In this document: piece by piece, positions 8,015 through 16,934 of the stretch
Layout: each line of letters starts with the position of its first letter
Position numbering within the stretch: the stretch's first letter is position 1
Assembly (NCBI GenBank): GCA_035388825.1
Contig: DAOOQQ010000015.1
Coordinates: forward strand, 20,678-84,677
Direction of reading: 5' to 3'
Length of the DNA: 64,000 nucleotides
Source: MWAR01 sp035388825
GTDB taxonomy: Bacteria; Muiribacteriota; Ozemobacteria; Ozemobacterales; Ozemobacteraceae
Translations under genes and position numbers: made by a program
The notes under the pieces: generated by a model
Database searches by the model: none
Told to the model about the DNA's origin: nothing
What the model saw: only the letters and a program-made list of their open reading frames with translations

Positions 8015-8944
8015 ATGGCAGCGCGCGTCTTCGGTCCCGTTCCGTCACGCCGGCTCGGCAGATCCCTGGGCCTCGACCTCACCCCGGCGAAAACCTGCAC
8101 GTACGACTGCCGGTACTGCCAGCTCTCGGCGACGGACCACCCGGCCACCGGGCGGAGCATGTTCTTCCCCCCCGAAGAACTCCTTGCAGAGCTGCGCGCA
8201 ACCCTTTCCCGGATCGAGACCCCCGACTGGATCACCTGTTCGGGAACGGGCGAGCCGACGTTGTATGCCGGTCTCGGCACGGTTCTGCGCGGCATCCGGG
8301 AACTGAGCCAGGTTCCCATCTGCGTCATCACCAACGGCTCCCTGCTCGGCCGCCCCGACGTGCGGGCCGACCTGTGTTTCGCGGACCGCGTTCTGCCGAC
8401 CCTGTGCAGCGTCCGTGAAGACACCTGGCGGGCGATCCACCGGCCGGCGGCGGGAATTAAATTTCCAGAACTATTGAACGGGTTGAAAGCCTTCGGCGCG
8501 ATGTATCCGGGCATGCTCGAGCTCGAAGTGTTCATCTGCCCCGGACTCAACGACACCCCGGAAGAGGTCGCGGCCCTCGGAGCATGGCTGCGCGAGCTGC
8601 CGGGACTCGATGCCGTGTATCTGAACGCGGCCGTGCGAAGCCCGATCGACGCCTCGCTACCCCAGGCGGACGCCGCGCATCTCGATGGCATCCGCCATGC
8701 CCTGGGCCTTCAGGTCCCCGTCACGACCGCATTCGATCACACCCCGCTCCCGCGCGCCGTGAACTCGAAACGGCCACCCACGGCTCGCGAGTTGCTCGAG
8801 CTGCTCAAGCGCCACCCCTGCACCATCGAGCAGCTCCACCGCGTTTTCGGCGGCGAACGGGAGTTCCTGCAGCGGCTCGCCGCCGACCTGCTCGAGACGA
8901 AGACCGTCGAACTGCGGCCGGACGGCACTCTGGCCCCGCTCTGA
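8015..8944 (+). CDS. Radical SAM protein of the COG0731 (wybutosine-synthesis-like) type
   Basis: The 309-residue protein carries the radical SAM cluster motif CTYDCRYC (Cys at about residues 28, 32 and 35). This is followed by the GTGEPTL block that binds SAM and by VITNGSLL. The start VFGPVPSRRLGRSLGLDL is characteristic of a widespread radical SAM group related to the tRNA wybutosine enzyme TYW1 (COG0731), whose bacterial role is not established. The C-terminal 60 residues look like a winged-helix domain (ARELLELLKRHPCTIEQLH). In-frame GTG codons at 8012 and 7994 are alternative starts; the last would overlap the preceding gene. It converges with the 8952 gene. Confidence 0.85.
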   Translation: MAARVFGPVPSRRLGRSLGLDLTPAKTCTYDCRYCQLSATDHPATGRSMFFPPEELLAELRATLSRIETPDWITCSGTGEPTLYAGLGTVLRGIRELSQVPICVITNGSLLGRPDVRADLCFADRVLPTLCSVREDTWRAIHRPAAGIKFPELLNGLKAFGAMYPGMLELEVFICPGLNDTPEEVAALGAWLRELPGLDAVYLNAAVRSPIDASLPQADAAHLDGIRHALGLQVPVTTAFDHTPLPRAVNSKRPPTARELLELLKRHPCTIEQLHRVFGGEREFLQRLAADLLETKTVELRPDGTLAPL

Positions 8945-8951
8945 AAACCTC

Positions 8952-9992
8952 TCAGGAAGCGGGAAGCCGGATCGTGTGCCGGGTTCCTTCTTCCGAGACA
9001 CTGATCAGCTGCGACACCGGCCGCGCATCCGCCAGGGCGGCATGGAGGCGGTAATACCCCGGTTTCAGGCCGCGCATCCGCGCCACACCGTCCCCGCCCG
9101 TCACGGCACCGCCGGCCTGTTCGAGGGTGATATGGGCACCGGTGACGGGCTTCCCGTCGGCCGTCGTCACCCGCACCTCCAGCGGCGCCCGGAAAGGCCG
9201 CAGCGACAGCTTCAACTCGGAGCGGACGGCGGGATTCCAGCGCAGCGACAGGCTCCGATACCCGTCAACGGCGACGAATACGTCGCGCACGCCGGTGTTC
9301 TCCGACATCCCAACCGGGAATTCTCCCCGTTCGTCCGTCGAGAAGGGAAGACCGTCGATCGTTCCGACAGCCCCACGAATCGGTTTTCCGGTCACGGCAT
9401 CGACGACGCGGCCGGGCATGACGGCCCGATCCGGCGTCCCGTTCTGCGCTCCGCTCGATACGGCCGAGCAACCGGCATCCGGCATCGGCAGGAAGCGCCA
9501 GAACCCTGGAGTGGCGTATTCATCCGGCGAAAGGGCCGCCACTCCGGCAGCCGCCGTCGCATCGACCCGGGCCAGCAACGATAACTCCTCGCCGCCCCAG
9601 CGCCAGGCTGCGGCAACCCCCGGTCGGTTCACACCGGCACACCCGGCAATCCCCGCTCCCCGGGAAACGCGCTTCCAGACGCGGGCCCAGACGGTCAGAA
9701 CCTCACCCACCCGCATCGGTTCGGCAGGCCGGAACCTTCCATCGGGATACAACCCCATGGCCCCGGCAGCCAGGACCGAGGAAATTTGCGACTCGATTCC
9801 GACATCCGATCCCGTCGGCAGGGAAACGGCCGCGGCGCCCGCAGGCAGCGCGCGACCAAGGTGGAGAGCGACGTCCCGGCGCGTCAGAACATCGACCGGC
9901 GGCCCATCGACCGGGACGCACCAGCCGCCGGCAATGAGCGCGGTGATCCCGACGAGGCAGAAGCCGGCAAACCGGCGCAGGAGGGACGGCAT
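8952..9992 (-). CDS. SLH-motif and carboxypeptidase-regulatory-like envelope protein
   Basis: The 346-residue protein has an N-terminal signal segment (FAGFCLVGITALIAGGWCV). It then has an S-layer-homology-like stretch, AAGAMGLYPDGRFRPAEPMR (about residues 93-112), with the GxYPDGxFRPxxP pattern typical of SLH. SLH domains bind cell-wall or secondary polymers. The second half holds two carboxypeptidase-regulatory-like beta-sandwich units (PGRVVDAVTGKPIRGAVGTI and VTTADGKPVTGAHITLEQ). It starts at an ATG that overlaps the upstream gene's stop in a TGATG junction, so it is the last gene of the 12288-8952 operon. Function is inferred as an envelope-anchored structural protein; no enzyme motif is visible. 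Confidence 0.7.
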   Translation of the reverse strand: MPSLLRRFAGFCLVGITALIAGGWCVPVDGPPVDVLTRRDVALHLGRALPAGAAAVSLPTGSDVGIESQISSVLAAGAMGLYPDGRFRPAEPMRVGEVLTVWARVWKRVSRGAGIAGCAGVNRPGVAAAWRWGGEELSLLARVDATAAAGVAALSPDEYATPGFWRFLPMPDAGCSAVSSGAQNGTPDRAVMPGRVVDAVTGKPIRGAVGTIDGLPFSTDERGEFPVGMSENTGVRDVFVAVDGYRSLSLRWNPAVRSELKLSLRPFRAPLEVRVTTADGKPVTGAHITLEQAGGAVTGGDGVARMRGLKPGYYRLHAALADARPVSQLISVSEEGTRHTIRLPAS

Positions 9993-10906
9993 CAGTTGTC
10001 CCCCCTCAGGTGCTGCGCGGCGGCCCGGGGCGACAGGCCGTCGGGCAAAGCCGCCGCCATCATGCGCAGGCGTTCTGCGGGAACCCCTTTTTCGAGGTGC
10101 CTGGCCAGACCGTCACCGCTGAGCCGACGCAGCGCTTCGGCGACGGTCACTCCCTGAAGCGTGTCCGGAACCACCTCACCGGCGGCCGGAAGCTTCAGCA
10201 GCGGATTCTTCTTCGAACTCAGCCACCAGTCGGCTCCCTCATGCGTCAGCACCATGCCAATGCGCTTTGCCAGACGCTCCAGAGCGGCCATGGCAGACTC
10301 GCTCCGGCTGCGGAACGTGACGATCGCGGGAGGATCGTCGCGCATGCGAAGCGAAATGCCGGCGCGGCCGGCAAGCTCGGCAAGCAGCGGCAGGACAGGG
10401 GATCGTTTCACGTCGATGACGACGGCCCCCCCCCCGTGGCCGGGGAGCAGCAGGGACTCGGGAAGGGGCCCAGCATCCGCCCGGCGGCCGCTTCCCGCGC
10501 CACCTGCGTCGGCTCGGAGACGGATCGACAAGCCGCCGGCCGTGCGCGTGAGTTTCATCCCGGTTCCGGGAGCGACATACAGGTTCAACCGCTGCACGGG
10601 GGGATCGGCATGCACCTGGCCCTGCCACACCTGTCGGAGCGGGCCCCGGAAGGCCGTCACGGCAGGCATGGGAGAGCCCGATTCGGTTTCGGGCAGATCG
10701 AGCCGCCAGCAGGAGTCGGCGGCAATCCAGCGCATGACGGGCTCGACGGGCGTGGCAAGCCGGATGTCGATGCGGCCTTCGGTGTCGGAGGTTTCGACCG
10801 TGACCGTCTCGACACGGGCTGGAGCAGCCGAGACAGCGGTCACCGGCGGCATTCCCAGGAACAGGGATGCCAGCAGGAGCGCGTGCAGCGGCCGGCCGTC
10901 GCTCAT
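9992..10906 (-). CDS. AMIN and STN domain protein without a secretin channel
   Basis: The 304-residue protein has a signal peptide (LHALLLASLFLGMPPVTAVSA). An AMIN-like beta domain (about residues 30-125; RIDIRLATPVEPVMRWIAAD) follows, then an STN-like fold (about 155-235; VVIDVKRSPVLPLLAELAGR). This is the order of the periplasmic N-terminus of PilQ-type secretins, but no secretin barrel follows. AMIN domains bind peptidoglycan. The start at 10906 shares a TGATG junction with the upstream gene and follows AGGAGG; the adjacent ATG at 10909 is an alternative. A run of ten G (10426-10435 on the other strand as C) lies inside the gene at about residue 157. Confidence 0.72.
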   Translation of the reverse strand: MSDGRPLHALLLASLFLGMPPVTAVSAAPARVETVTVETSDTEGRIDIRLATPVEPVMRWIAADSCWRLDLPETESGSPMPAVTAFRGPLRQVWQGQVHADPPVQRLNLYVAPGTGMKLTRTAGGLSIRLRADAGGAGSGRRADAGPLPESLLLPGHGGGAVVIDVKRSPVLPLLAELAGRAGISLRMRDDPPAIVTFRSRSESAMAALERLAKRIGMVLTHEGADWWLSSKKNPLLKLPAAGEVVPDTLQGVTVAEALRRLSGDGLARHLEKGVPAERLRMMAAALPDGLSPRAAAQHLRGDN

Positions 10907-12288
10907 CATCCCCCTCCTCCCTGGGTCAGGCCCGAGACGAGGATGCCGGAGAGGGCCGCGAAGGCTTCCATCCGGCTCGGGGTGATGGGCGGAATCGCCC
11001 GGAAGGGGGTCTGCCCGATCTCGACACCGAGACCTGTTCCGAGCACCGAGAGAGAACGATCGAGTTCGGCGCCGGCAACGACGCCGGACCGGTCGAGCAG
11101 GAGTTCTGCCGGCGGCTCTTTCCCGGGCCGGCAGACGCGCCAGACGGATGCCACCAGCGGCTGCCACTCCTCCCAACGCAGGGATTCGTAGGGCGCCGCC
11201 CGGTTTTCGTTCAGCATGACGGGAGGCAGGGGCCGGAGGGCAAGCAGTGCCCGCCAGGCCTCGTACAGCGGGTGGTCGAGGGGAACGTCGGCAAACGGTC
11301 CCGGTTCGGCGGCATCGGAAGCGAGATGGCGCTCCAGCAGCGGGCCGCGGAACGGGATGTTCGGGAACAGAATCAACGGGCGATCGCCGGTCTTGTTGAT
11401 GACCGCCTCGAGGCCCTGGGCCCGTTCACACGTCATCGGAGCCCGGCTGGACGGCACTTCGCCCCAGGCGGCCCGGGCGAGCACCTCAGTGTCGGAGAGG
11501 CTGACGCCCAGCTGGCGGGAGAGGAAACTCTGGAGATCGGACCAGAACACGGGTTTCGCGGGTTCGATTCGTCCGCTGCCCCATGTTGCACTCGAGCCGG
11601 CCAGAAGCGGCCACAACCCGAACATGACCATCACGGCGAGCGTCGCGCCGATCGCAAGGCTGCGCCGGGCGGTCGGATCCTGCCGCAGACGGCCCACCAG
11701 CCATGCGCAGAACCCTGCAGGTCCCGCCACGGGGACGGCCAGCTTTCCGGAAGCCGCCTTGATGATGATGCGGATTCTGGCAAGCCAGGCCACGCCTGAG
11801 CTCTCTTCGGCCATCGGAGTCAGCGCGGGAGCCGGAGCTGCGACCGGCGGTCGTTCCGGGCTGCGCTCATCGGCCATCGGGATCGGGGCCTCGGCTGCTG
11901 CAGGAGTGAGTTCTTTCCGCTCCGGAACCGGTGGCCGATCGACCATCACCGGCTCGGTGACCGTCGTGAAGGTTGCCACAGCCGGAACGACGCTGGCCTG
12001 TTCAGCCGGCCCCGTTCGCTCTTCGGGCGCCGAGAGCGTCGCGCCGTTCCGCAGGGTGTGCGATACGGCCTGGTGCTGCTTCTGCATCTGCTCGATCGCT
12101 TCGGGCGGAAGTGCCGTCGGAACACCGCATCCTCCGCAGAATCGGGAGATGGAGAGATTCTTCTTGCCGCAGTGGAGGCACTGCCAGGCCGTCGGCCCCC
12201 GGCCGCCCCCCGTGGGCGCAGCAGGTGCAGCCGTCGGTTTCGCAGGCGGCAGATAGGGTGACATCGGTTGTCGTTCGGCGAAAGGCAT
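10906..12288 (-). CDS. Zinc-ribbon membrane protein
   Basis: About 460 residues. Near the N-terminus a four-cysteine zinc ribbon (CLHCGKKN with RFCGGCG) is followed by a long Pro/Ala-rich low-complexity stretch. A hydrophobic segment, LAIGATLAVMVMFGLWPLLA, lies at about residues 230-250, and a 200-residue C-terminal domain, probably periplasmic, shows no recognised family. The start is uncertain: ATGs at 12315, 12288 and 12264 are in frame and none has a strong ribosome site. The gene heads an operon with the AMIN-STN and SLH genes. Zinc ribbons on membrane proteins often mediate protein contacts; the partner is unknown. Confidence 0.65.
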   Translation of the reverse strand: MPFAERQPMSPYLPPAKPTAAPAAPTGGGRGPTAWQCLHCGKKNLSISRFCGGCGVPTALPPEAIEQMQKQHQAVSHTLRNGATLSAPEERTGPAEQASVVPAVATFTTVTEPVMVDRPPVPERKELTPAAAEAPIPMADERSPERPPVAAPAPALTPMAEESSGVAWLARIRIIIKAASGKLAVPVAGPAGFCAWLVGRLRQDPTARRSLAIGATLAVMVMFGLWPLLAGSSATWGSGRIEPAKPVFWSDLQSFLSRQLGVSLSDTEVLARAAWGEVPSSRAPMTCERAQGLEAVINKTGDRPLILFPNIPFRGPLLERHLASDAAEPGPFADVPLDHPLYEAWRALLALRPLPPVMLNENRAAPYESLRWEEWQPLVASVWRVCRPGKEPPAELLLDRSGVVAGAELDRSLSVLGTGLGVEIGQTPFRAIPPITPSRMEAFAALSGILVSGLTQGGGG

Positions 12289-12374
12289 ATGATCCCGGAT
12301 CTTGTATCGGCGCATTTCCCGAAAACGTCCACCCTTCCTCCCCTCCGTTTTCGCCAAACACCCGAGCCTGATCC

Positions 12375-12447
12375 GGGCGGATCGCGATCCGCCCCTACAG
12401 TGCGGGTGCCGTCCCAGAGAGGCGTCGGGGCGCATCGCGATGCGCCC
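12375..12447. repeat. Two GC-rich palindromes (REP-like), copies 2 and 3
   Basis: GGGCGGATCG-CGATCCGCCC at 12375-12394 and GGGCGCATCG-CGATGCGCCC at 12428-12447 are both perfect 20-base palindromes. The first is followed by CTACA, as in the other copies. They lie in the 296-base gap between the divergent 12288 and 12585 genes. The rest of that gap holds a possible -10 (TACCAT, 12545-12550) for the rightward gene. Confidence 0.8.
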
Positions 12448-12584
12448 GGCGTGCCGCCCATGATTCCATCATCGATCGGATACAACGTTCGTGCCTGTCC
12501 CGAGAATCATTCTCTGCTTGGCTTCTCGCACCGGGTAAATGTGTTACCATAGGGGAAAAGACCGATCACGGGAGGAGAAGCCAG

Positions 12585-13016
12585 ATGCAGTCCGTTCAGT
12601 GTCCGCTGTGTCACAACCAGATGTTTTCCGAGACGTTCCGGCCGGGCGAGCGGTTTCCCTGCCCGCACTGCGAACACGAGCTGCTCGTGGAGCCGTACGA
12701 AGACACGCCGACAGTCCGCCTGCCCGAAGAGATCAGTCTCCACATGAACTGGGCCAAAGGCATCTGGAAGGACGGGCGGCTGTTCATGACCCAGCAGAAG
12801 CTGGCCGTGCTCGGCGAGATGGTCGTGAACGCGCTTCAGCTCGACCGCTGGTCGGGCGAGAGGCCGGAGCAGCTCGCCGAGCGGCTCAAACAGGCAAAAG
12901 AAGCCGAGGAGCTCCTGCTCAAAAACGGGTACCGGCCCGACATGATCGCGTTTGGCCGCACTCTGCTCGACATCTTCATCAATCTCCGGGGGTCCGAAAA
13001 CGGCTCGAAACGCTGA
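12585..13016 (+). CDS. Small zinc-ribbon protein of unknown function
   Basis: The 143-residue protein starts after a strong GGAGGAG site. Residues 6-29 form a zinc ribbon (CPLCHNQ with PCPHCEHE). The rest is predicted helical and soluble (ERPEQLAERLKQAKEAEELL). There is no signal peptide or membrane segment, so it is probably cytoplasmic. The gene stands alone: it is divergent from the 12288 operon, with an intrinsic terminator right behind it. No family was recognised. Confidence 0.75.
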   Translation: MQSVQCPLCHNQMFSETFRPGERFPCPHCEHELLVEPYEDTPTVRLPEEISLHMNWAKGIWKDGRLFMTQQKLAVLGEMVVNALQLDRWSGERPEQLAERLKQAKEAEELLLKNGYRPDMIAFGRTLLDIFINLRGSENGSKR

Positions 13017-13030
13017 CGTCGTTCGACACG

Positions 13031-13065
13031 CCGGCCCGGTCGATTCCGACCGGGCCGGTTTTATT
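13031..13065 (+). terminator. Intrinsic terminator after the 12585 gene
   Basis: CCGGCCCGGTCG and CGACCGGGCCGG form a perfect 12-base stem with loop ATTC (13043-13046), followed by TTTTATT. It separates the 12585 gene from the convergent HD-GYP operon. Confidence 0.92.
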
Positions 13066-13088
13066 CTACCAATTATACATCAAAAATA

Positions 13089-14942
13089 TTATTTTCCGCC
13101 CCCCTCCGGGGGTTTCGGGGCATCGGGTGCCCCGACGGGCGGGAACGGCTGGGACGAGGGAGTGCCACCGCCGTTGGCAGGGCCGGCGGCCGGCGCGGCA
13201 CTCTTCATGCCGGGCGGCTCGTTCCCTTCGGGGATGATCGGGGGGAACGGCTGGGACGAAGGCGTGTTCCCGAAGGCCATCATCGGCGGGTAGGGCTGGC
13301 TCTCGAGCGGCACGCCCTGGACGAACCCGTGCGGCAACTCCTCGATCTCGGTTTCATCCTGTTTGAGGATCATGTCGCCGGTGTCGCCGACCTTCTCGAA
13401 ATACTGGAACAGCTTCTTCTCGAACGCCTTCAGGAAGGCCTCGACGCACATCGGGTCGAACTGCTTGCCCGAGAACTTCTTCAGCTCGGCCACGGCCGTG
13501 TTGAAACTCAGTCCCTTGCGGTATGGGCGGTTCGTGGTCATGGCGTCGAACGCGTCGGCCACGCAGATGATGCGCGCGATCAGCGGGATATCCTCGCCCT
13601 TGAGGTGATCGGGATAGCCGCGGCCGTCAAAATACTCGTGGTGATGCTTCACGCCCGGCACCTTGTCGGCCAGGAAGTCAACGGGCCGCAGGATCTTGGC
13701 GCCGATCTCGGGATGCTTCTTGATGATCGCATACTCCTCGTCGGTCAGCCGGGCAGGCTTGCGGATGATGCTGTCATTGATGCCGATCTTGCCCACATCG
13801 TGCAGCAGGCCGGCATACCGCACCGAATCGATCTCCTTGCGCTCCATGTTGATCTCTTCGGCGATCGCGACGGAGTACTGGGTCACGCGGCGGGAATGGC
13901 CCTGCGTGTAGGGGTCTTTCGCATCGATCGCGGTCGCGAGAACCTCGATCGTGGCGAGATACACCTTCTGGATGTTCTCGTACAGGCGGGCGTTGTCGAT
14001 GGCCGAAACGGCCTGGTTACCGAGCGCCTCGAGAATTTCGACGTCGTGATCGTTGAACGGGATGTCGCCGGTGCGGTTGAGAACCTGCAGAACGCCGATC
14101 ACTTCATCTTTCAGCTTCATCGGCACGCAGATCATCGACCGGGTGACGAAGCCGGACTTTTTGTCGGCGCCCTTGAAGAATCGCGGGTCTTTCGCCGTGT
14201 CGGGCACGATGACGGGCTTGTTCTCCTTCGCGCACCAGCCGGCGAGGCCGGTACCCATCGGAAGGCGGATCTCTTGCAGCTTCGAACCGACGTTCGGATC
14301 GCCCTGCACGATGTGGAAATACAGTTCGTTGGTCTGCCGGTCGACCAGGTAGACGGTCGAGGTCTCGCACCGCATGACCTTCGTGGCCATGTGCATGATC
14401 TTGCGCAGCAGGTCGTTCAGGTCGAGGGTCGAGCTGATCGCCTTGCCGACTTCGAGCAGCGTCGCCAGCTCGGCCATCTGCAGCCGGACCAGCTCGACTT
14501 CCATGAAGCGGCCGATCGCGTCGGCAGCGATTTCCCGGAACTCGTCGATGCCCGAAACCGTGACCCCCGTGGTGGAACCGGCGGGCAGGATCAGGGCCCC
14601 AAACGGCAGCAGCGCGTCGCCGATCGGGATGAAATACCGGCGGGCGCCTTCCAGCGTCGAGACGATCTCGCTCGAGACGGGCAGATTGCCGAGCCGCGAA
14701 GCCGTGAATGTCTTGCAGTGGGTACCGAGGGAAGCCGTGTCGAAGCCTTCCGCGAAGCGCACGCGCGTCTGCTTGGCCCCGGCATCGTAGAAAAGCACGG
14801 CAAAGCCCGGCTGGCCGGACAGCTCGTGAGCCGCCCGGCTGAGGATGGTCAGCAGCGTATCGGAATCCTTGGCGCTCGCCAGAATATCGCGCTGGGTCTT
14901 GTACAGAACCTTCAGCGTGTCGCCGCTCAGAACATCAGCCAC
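13089..14942 (-). CDS. GAF-GAF-HD-GYP cyclic-di-GMP phosphodiesterase
   Basis: The 617-residue protein has two N-terminal GAF sensor domains (about residues 20-160 and 170-330) followed by an HD-GYP domain (about 335-525). The HD-GYP metal and signature motifs are intact: LLHDVGKIGI, HHEYFDGRGYP and ADAFDAMTTNRPYRKG. Such enzymes hydrolyse c-di-GMP to pGpG or GMP. The last 80 residues are Pro/Gly-rich, with repeated SQPFPP/SQPYPP units, and look disordered. The start is a GTG eight bases inside the upstream cyclase gene, so it is translationally coupled. The GAF ligands are unknown; with a cyclase gene in the same operon, cAMP is one possible ligand. Confidence 0.9.
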   Translation of the reverse strand: MADVLSGDTLKVLYKTQRDILASAKDSDTLLTILSRAAHELSGQPGFAVLFYDAGAKQTRVRFAEGFDTASLGTHCKTFTASRLGNLPVSSEIVSTLEGARRYFIPIGDALLPFGALILPAGSTTGVTVSGIDEFREIAADAIGRFMEVELVRLQMAELATLLEVGKAISSTLDLNDLLRKIMHMATKVMRCETSTVYLVDRQTNELYFHIVQGDPNVGSKLQEIRLPMGTGLAGWCAKENKPVIVPDTAKDPRFFKGADKKSGFVTRSMICVPMKLKDEVIGVLQVLNRTGDIPFNDHDVEILEALGNQAVSAIDNARLYENIQKVYLATIEVLATAIDAKDPYTQGHSRRVTQYSVAIAEEINMERKEIDSVRYAGLLHDVGKIGINDSIIRKPARLTDEEYAIIKKHPEIGAKILRPVDFLADKVPGVKHHHEYFDGRGYPDHLKGEDIPLIARIICVADAFDAMTTNRPYRKGLSFNTAVAELKKFSGKQFDPMCVEAFLKAFEKKLFQYFEKVGDTGDMILKQDETEIEELPHGFVQGVPLESQPYPPMMAFGNTPSSQPFPPIIPEGNEPPGMKSAAPAAGPANGGGTPSSQPFPPVGAPDAPKPPEGGGK

Positions 14943-16932
14943 CCGATTCGTTCTCCTTGAGGCCTGTCACCCGCCATGCATGCACGGGTTCGGTCTTGCC
15001 CTTCACAACAAGAGGTTCAAGGGGCTGAACCTCCACCATGCCAGTAACCAGTTCATATGTCTTCGGACCGATCACGATCTCCTGACTGCCGGCCTTTCCC
15101 TGAAGCCGGCTGGCAAGATTCACCGTGTCGCCGATGACGGTATATTCCATTCGCTCAGTCGAACCGACGTTGCCGAGAATGGCCGCTCCTGAATTGATAC
15201 CGCAACTCACGGTGAAAGGGAAGATCCCTGATGGGAGATTTGCATTAATCTTCGAAATTTCCTGACGGATTTCGAGGGCGATGCGCACCATGGAAAGCGC
15301 GTGATCCTTGTCGGGAAGCGGCACTCCGGTGGTTATCATCATCGCGTCCCCGATGAACTTGTCGAGACAGCCCCGATGTCGGTGGATGATCGGCACCAGC
15401 CGCGAGAAGTAATAATTGAGCTGAACGAGCACCCGCTCGGGGGAGTGCTGCTCGGAAAAACTGGTGAAGCCGCACACATCGATGAAGCAGACCGAGATCT
15501 CCTGCCGGGTGGGCTCGAGGGCGCTTTGCGGCGTTTCGATCAGCACGTCGACGACCTCGGGGGAAACCTGCTTGCCGAACGCCTCGCGGATCAGCGCTTT
15601 CTCGCGTCCCTCGAACAGGTAATCGAGCCAGGCCAGCACCGCAAGCGCCACGGGGAATCCCGCGACGACGACGCCCGTGCGCAGCCGCCAGCCCTGCAGA
15701 AACACCAGAAACGCCCCGCCTTCGACGGCGCACAGGCCCACGAGAGCGAGCAGGGCGCCCAGCCACGGCCGGGAGAGGGTCTGCGCGAACAGCATCCAGA
15801 CACACAGCAGGCCCAGCAGCAGTGCGGGCAGCCAGGCCCGGCCTCCCTGATCGAGGCGGCCCATGAAGCCCCGCGGCCGGGTCATCGCATCGAGCATCGC
15901 CGCATGCAGCATGATGCCCGCCACGACCGGCCGGCCGGGAATGGAGATGGTGTCGCCCAGAAAATCGTCGCTGACGCCGATCAGAACCATCGAGCCTTTC
16001 AGCATCGCCTTCTGTTCGCCGGTCAGGTTCAGACGGCCGGAATACAGATCGTACAAATCCCGGAACGCGTAGACGGCCTCCGGATCGGCCTCCCAGCGCG
16101 GGGAAGCGGCGGCCGGAGCGTTCCAGACGCTCGCCGATGCCGGCAGCAGCTCCTGCGGAAACCGCGTTCCGTCCTCCATGCACAGCTCCTCGCCGTCGAG
16201 AACCGGGGATTCGCGCATGCCGCGGGCGGCCATCCAGACGGCCAGCGCCAGGGAAGGCACCAGGCGGCCCTCATGCGGATAGGCAATCGGGGTTTTGCGG
16301 ATCACGTCGCCCCGGTTGATGCCGCGCTCGTAGGTGATGAGCCCGAGCCCTCGCGCGGCTTCCGTGAGCACGGGAACGGACGTGTGGAGAACCGTCTTTT
16401 CCCGTTGCAGGAAGGCATACCCTTCGTCTTCATCGTCATCTCCGGAGCCATCGGCGGCGACCGCCTGGCGCTTTTCGAGAGAGGCGGCCAGGATCACCGG
16501 CATGCTTGCCGATCGCATTGCGTCGGCGAGCTCGCGCTCGTCTTCGAGGCTGCCGGGGCCGAACACCATGTCGATGCCGACGGCCGCCACCCCGAGCTCC
16601 TGGAGCATCTTCAGACACCGGGCGTACACACGGCGCGGCAGGGGCCATGTCAGCCCCTCGGATTCGAAGAAGGTTCTGACCGTTTCGGGACCGATCGAGA
16701 CGACCAGGACGCGGGAAGGGGCATCGGGAGCGAGCAGAGCGGTTTTCCAGCCTTCTCTGCGGGCGGGGTCTCGGGTCGTTTCGAGCCGGTGCCGGAGACT
16801 CCAGAACAGGTCTTCGATCCCGTTGTCGAACAGTTCGAAGGCGCCGTTCGAAGCGGCTGCCGCGAAGATCGCCCAGACGAGAAGTGCCGCTGCGGCCTTT
16901 CCCCAGATTGCGTACCGCCGTGCGCCGCCCAT
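14935..16932 (-). CDS. CHASE2 class III adenylate cyclase
   Basis: The 665-residue protein has a transmembrane segment near residue 20 and an extracytoplasmic CHASE2 sensor domain (about 40-330; VVAGIMLHAAMLDAM near its end). Three membrane helices (about 345-425) and a class III cyclase domain (about 450-640) follow. Both metal aspartates are present (CFIDVCGFTSFS and KFIGDAMM), with the ATP-selecting Lys (LDKFIGD) and Asp (YTVIGDTVNLASRL) and the transition-state Asn/Arg, so it should make cAMP. The start follows GGAGG two bases after the YmdB-like gene. The middle gene of a three-gene operon. The signal sensed by CHASE2 is unknown. Confidence 0.92.
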   Translation of the reverse strand: MGGARRYAIWGKAAAALLVWAIFAAAASNGAFELFDNGIEDLFWSLRHRLETTRDPARREGWKTALLAPDAPSRVLVVSIGPETVRTFFESEGLTWPLPRRVYARCLKMLQELGVAAVGIDMVFGPGSLEDERELADAMRSASMPVILAASLEKRQAVAADGSGDDDEDEGYAFLQREKTVLHTSVPVLTEAARGLGLITYERGINRGDVIRKTPIAYPHEGRLVPSLALAVWMAARGMRESPVLDGEELCMEDGTRFPQELLPASASVWNAPAAASPRWEADPEAVYAFRDLYDLYSGRLNLTGEQKAMLKGSMVLIGVSDDFLGDTISIPGRPVVAGIMLHAAMLDAMTRPRGFMGRLDQGGRAWLPALLLGLLCVWMLFAQTLSRPWLGALLALVGLCAVEGGAFLVFLQGWRLRTGVVVAGFPVALAVLAWLDYLFEGREKALIREAFGKQVSPEVVDVLIETPQSALEPTRQEISVCFIDVCGFTSFSEQHSPERVLVQLNYYFSRLVPIIHRHRGCLDKFIGDAMMITTGVPLPDKDHALSMVRIALEIRQEISKINANLPSGIFPFTVSCGINSGAAILGNVGSTERMEYTVIGDTVNLASRLQGKAGSQEIVIGPKTYELVTGMVEVQPLEPLVVKGKTEPVHAWRVTGLKENESGG

Positions 16933-16934
16933 GT

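Noticed and set aside
13329..14960. 543-residue plus-strand frame opposite the HD-GYP gene
   Set aside because: The minus strand encodes a complete GAF-GAF-HD-GYP enzyme; the plus frame is an echo of it without ribosome site or domain.
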